From: Rhodospirillales bacterium
Lineage (GTDB): Bacteria; Pseudomonadota; Alphaproteobacteria; UBA8366; JADFVY01
DNA: 6,123 bases
Direction: 5' to 3'
Assembly: GCA_024644185.1 (NCBI GenBank)
Contig: JAHELM010000168.1
Span: forward strand, 1 to 6,123
Positions 5,531 through 6,123 of the stretch are shown piece by piece (position 1 is the stretch's first letter; each line of letters begins with the position of its first letter). A program made the position numbers and the translations under genes. The notes beneath the pieces were generated by a model. That model did no database searches. It was given only the letters and a program-made list of their open reading frames with translations, and was not told the origin of the DNA.

Positions 5531-5797
5531 GTGGCCTGTTTCGTCTATATCCTGGGCAGCGCCGGCAAGGGCGGATACCGCACCTATGTCGGCTGGACCA
5601 CCGATCTGGAGCGGCGTCTCGCCCGGCATAACGCGGGAACCGGGGCGCGCTCCACCCGGGGCCGCGAATGGGTATTGCTCTACGCCGAACGGCATGGCCT
5701 GCGCGGCGCGGCGATGAGCCGCGAATGGCACCTCAAGCGCGACCGCGATTTCCGCAAGCAGCTTGCGGCCAATCGCGATTTCGAGGGGCTGGCGTAA
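5531..5797 (+). CDS. Small GIY-YIG domain nuclease family protein
   Basis: The 88 residues make up one GIY-YIG domain, the fold of UvrC and SLX1 nucleases, here in a stand-alone form like the YhbQ/UPF0213 group. VYIL (5-8) stands for the GIY element and Y19-V20-G21 for YIG. R29 aligns with the catalytic arginine, H33 follows in LARHN, and E65 in MSREWHLKRD is the probable metal-binding glutamate. The wording TYVGWTTDLERRLARHNAGT and the W/STRGREWVLLYAE region are close to SLX1-type domains. Start GTG 5531 is the only reasonable one, since the conserved strand begins at residue 4; its ribosome site is weak (GGCGGA). It lies 48 bases after the lipoprotein gene. Cellular function of these stand-alone domains is poorly defined; a DNA repair or processing role is inferred from the fold. 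Confidence 0.92.
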   Translation: MACFVYILGSAGKGGYRTYVGWTTDLERRLARHNAGTGARSTRGREWVLLYAERHGLRGAAMSREWHLKRDRDFRKQLAANRDFEGLA

Positions 5798-5815
5798 TCA
5801 CGGATGCCGGCGCGG

Positions 5816-6123
5816 TCAGCCGTCGCCCAGCACCGCCATCAGCTTCGGGTCTTCGAGAAACAGGACATTCTCCGGGCCGTCCACATCGTCGATCCGGGTC
5901 GTGAACGGGGTAAATCCCAACCCGGCCAGCAGCGCCGCCGAAGCGGTATTCGCGGGCACGGTCGAACCGATGAAGCGGGCGACGCCATGCTCGGCGCTGG
6001 CCCAGCGCATCAGCCCGATCGCCGCCTCGCGGGCAAAGCCCCGGCGCCGGTATCGGGGAAAGACGGTGTAACCGAATTCGACCGCGTGCGGCCACGGGCC
6101 GCCGGGCCGCGAATGAAATCCGG
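5816..6123 (-). CDS. GNAT family N-acetyltransferase, C-terminal part (5' end outside window)
   Basis: Read on the reverse strand, the frame is open from the window edge to TGA at 5818-5816, giving 101 complete C-terminal codons plus a partial one. VEFGYTVFPRYRRRGFAREA is the acetyl-CoA-binding motif A of GNAT enzymes (beta strand, then R/Q-x-x-G-x-A loop and helix). It is followed by ARFIGSTVPANTASAALLAGLGF, the usual second strand and helix in which N-x-x-S-x-x-L-x-x-x-G-F closes the domain, as in RimJ/RimL-type proteins. The acetyl acceptor cannot be inferred. The internal ATG at 6010 would remove motif A, so it is not the start. The gene is convergent with the GIY-YIG gene; only 18 bases separate the two stop codons, with no clear hairpin between them. 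Confidence 0.89.
   Translation of the reverse strand, partial: GFHSRPGGPWPHAVEFGYTVFPRYRRRGFAREAAIGLMRWASAEHGVARFIGSTVPANTASAALLAGLGFTPFTTRIDDVDGPENVLFLEDPKLMAVLGDG

Noticed and set aside
4823..5731. Reverse-strand frame (302 codons) opposite the lipoprotein and GIY-YIG genes
   Set aside because: It has no recognisable motif and is opposite a gene with a clear signal peptide and another with a complete GIY-YIG domain.
5798..5815. A bidirectional terminator between the convergent GIY-YIG and GNAT genes
   Set aside because: The 18 bases between the stop codons contain no convincing stem with flanking T or A runs.

Overview
The window is a GC-rich, densely packed chromosomal segment. Codon choice, the argD-argF-hslO gene order and the protein sequences suggest an alphaproteobacterium, perhaps near Rhodospirillales. 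That placement is inference from pattern, not a database result. Nearly all genes run on the + strand; only the last, cut off by the window edge, runs on the - strand.

Layout: (1) 2-1055 holds two adjacent, clearly paralogous ABC-2 type permease genes, the first represented only by its C-terminal part. A hairpin at 1073-1096 may end this unit. (2) 1056-1800 is the least conventional stretch. It begins with an unusually AT-rich patch carrying a palindrome. Two 48-codon genes follow (1201-1347 and 1416-1562), each with its own Shine-Dalgarno sequence; both encode single-span membrane proteins that are similar to each other and end in SGVL(Q/E)W. After them comes a start-less fragment (1630-1737) resembling the C-terminus of an AhpD/carboxymuconolactone-decarboxylase-like protein. 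(3) A near-consensus sigma-70-type promoter (TTGACA, 17 bp, GATACT) at 1758-1786 precedes argD, argF and hslO, which overlap by a few bases and are probably one transcript. (4) An uncharacterised lipoprotein gene and a small GIY-YIG nuclease gene follow. (5) A convergent GNAT acetyltransferase gene runs off the right edge.

How they work together: ArgD makes N-acetylornithine from N-acetylglutamate semialdehyde. ArgF converts ornithine and carbamoyl phosphate to citrulline, so the promoter at 1758 drives two steps of arginine synthesis. HslO (Hsp33), a redox-switched holdase chaperone, is translated from the same message. The two permeases probably form the membrane part of an export ABC transporter whose ATPase would lie upstream of the window. 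No CRISPR array, tRNA, rRNA or insertion sequence is visible. The best candidate for something undescribed is the tandem pair of 48-residue membrane proteins.
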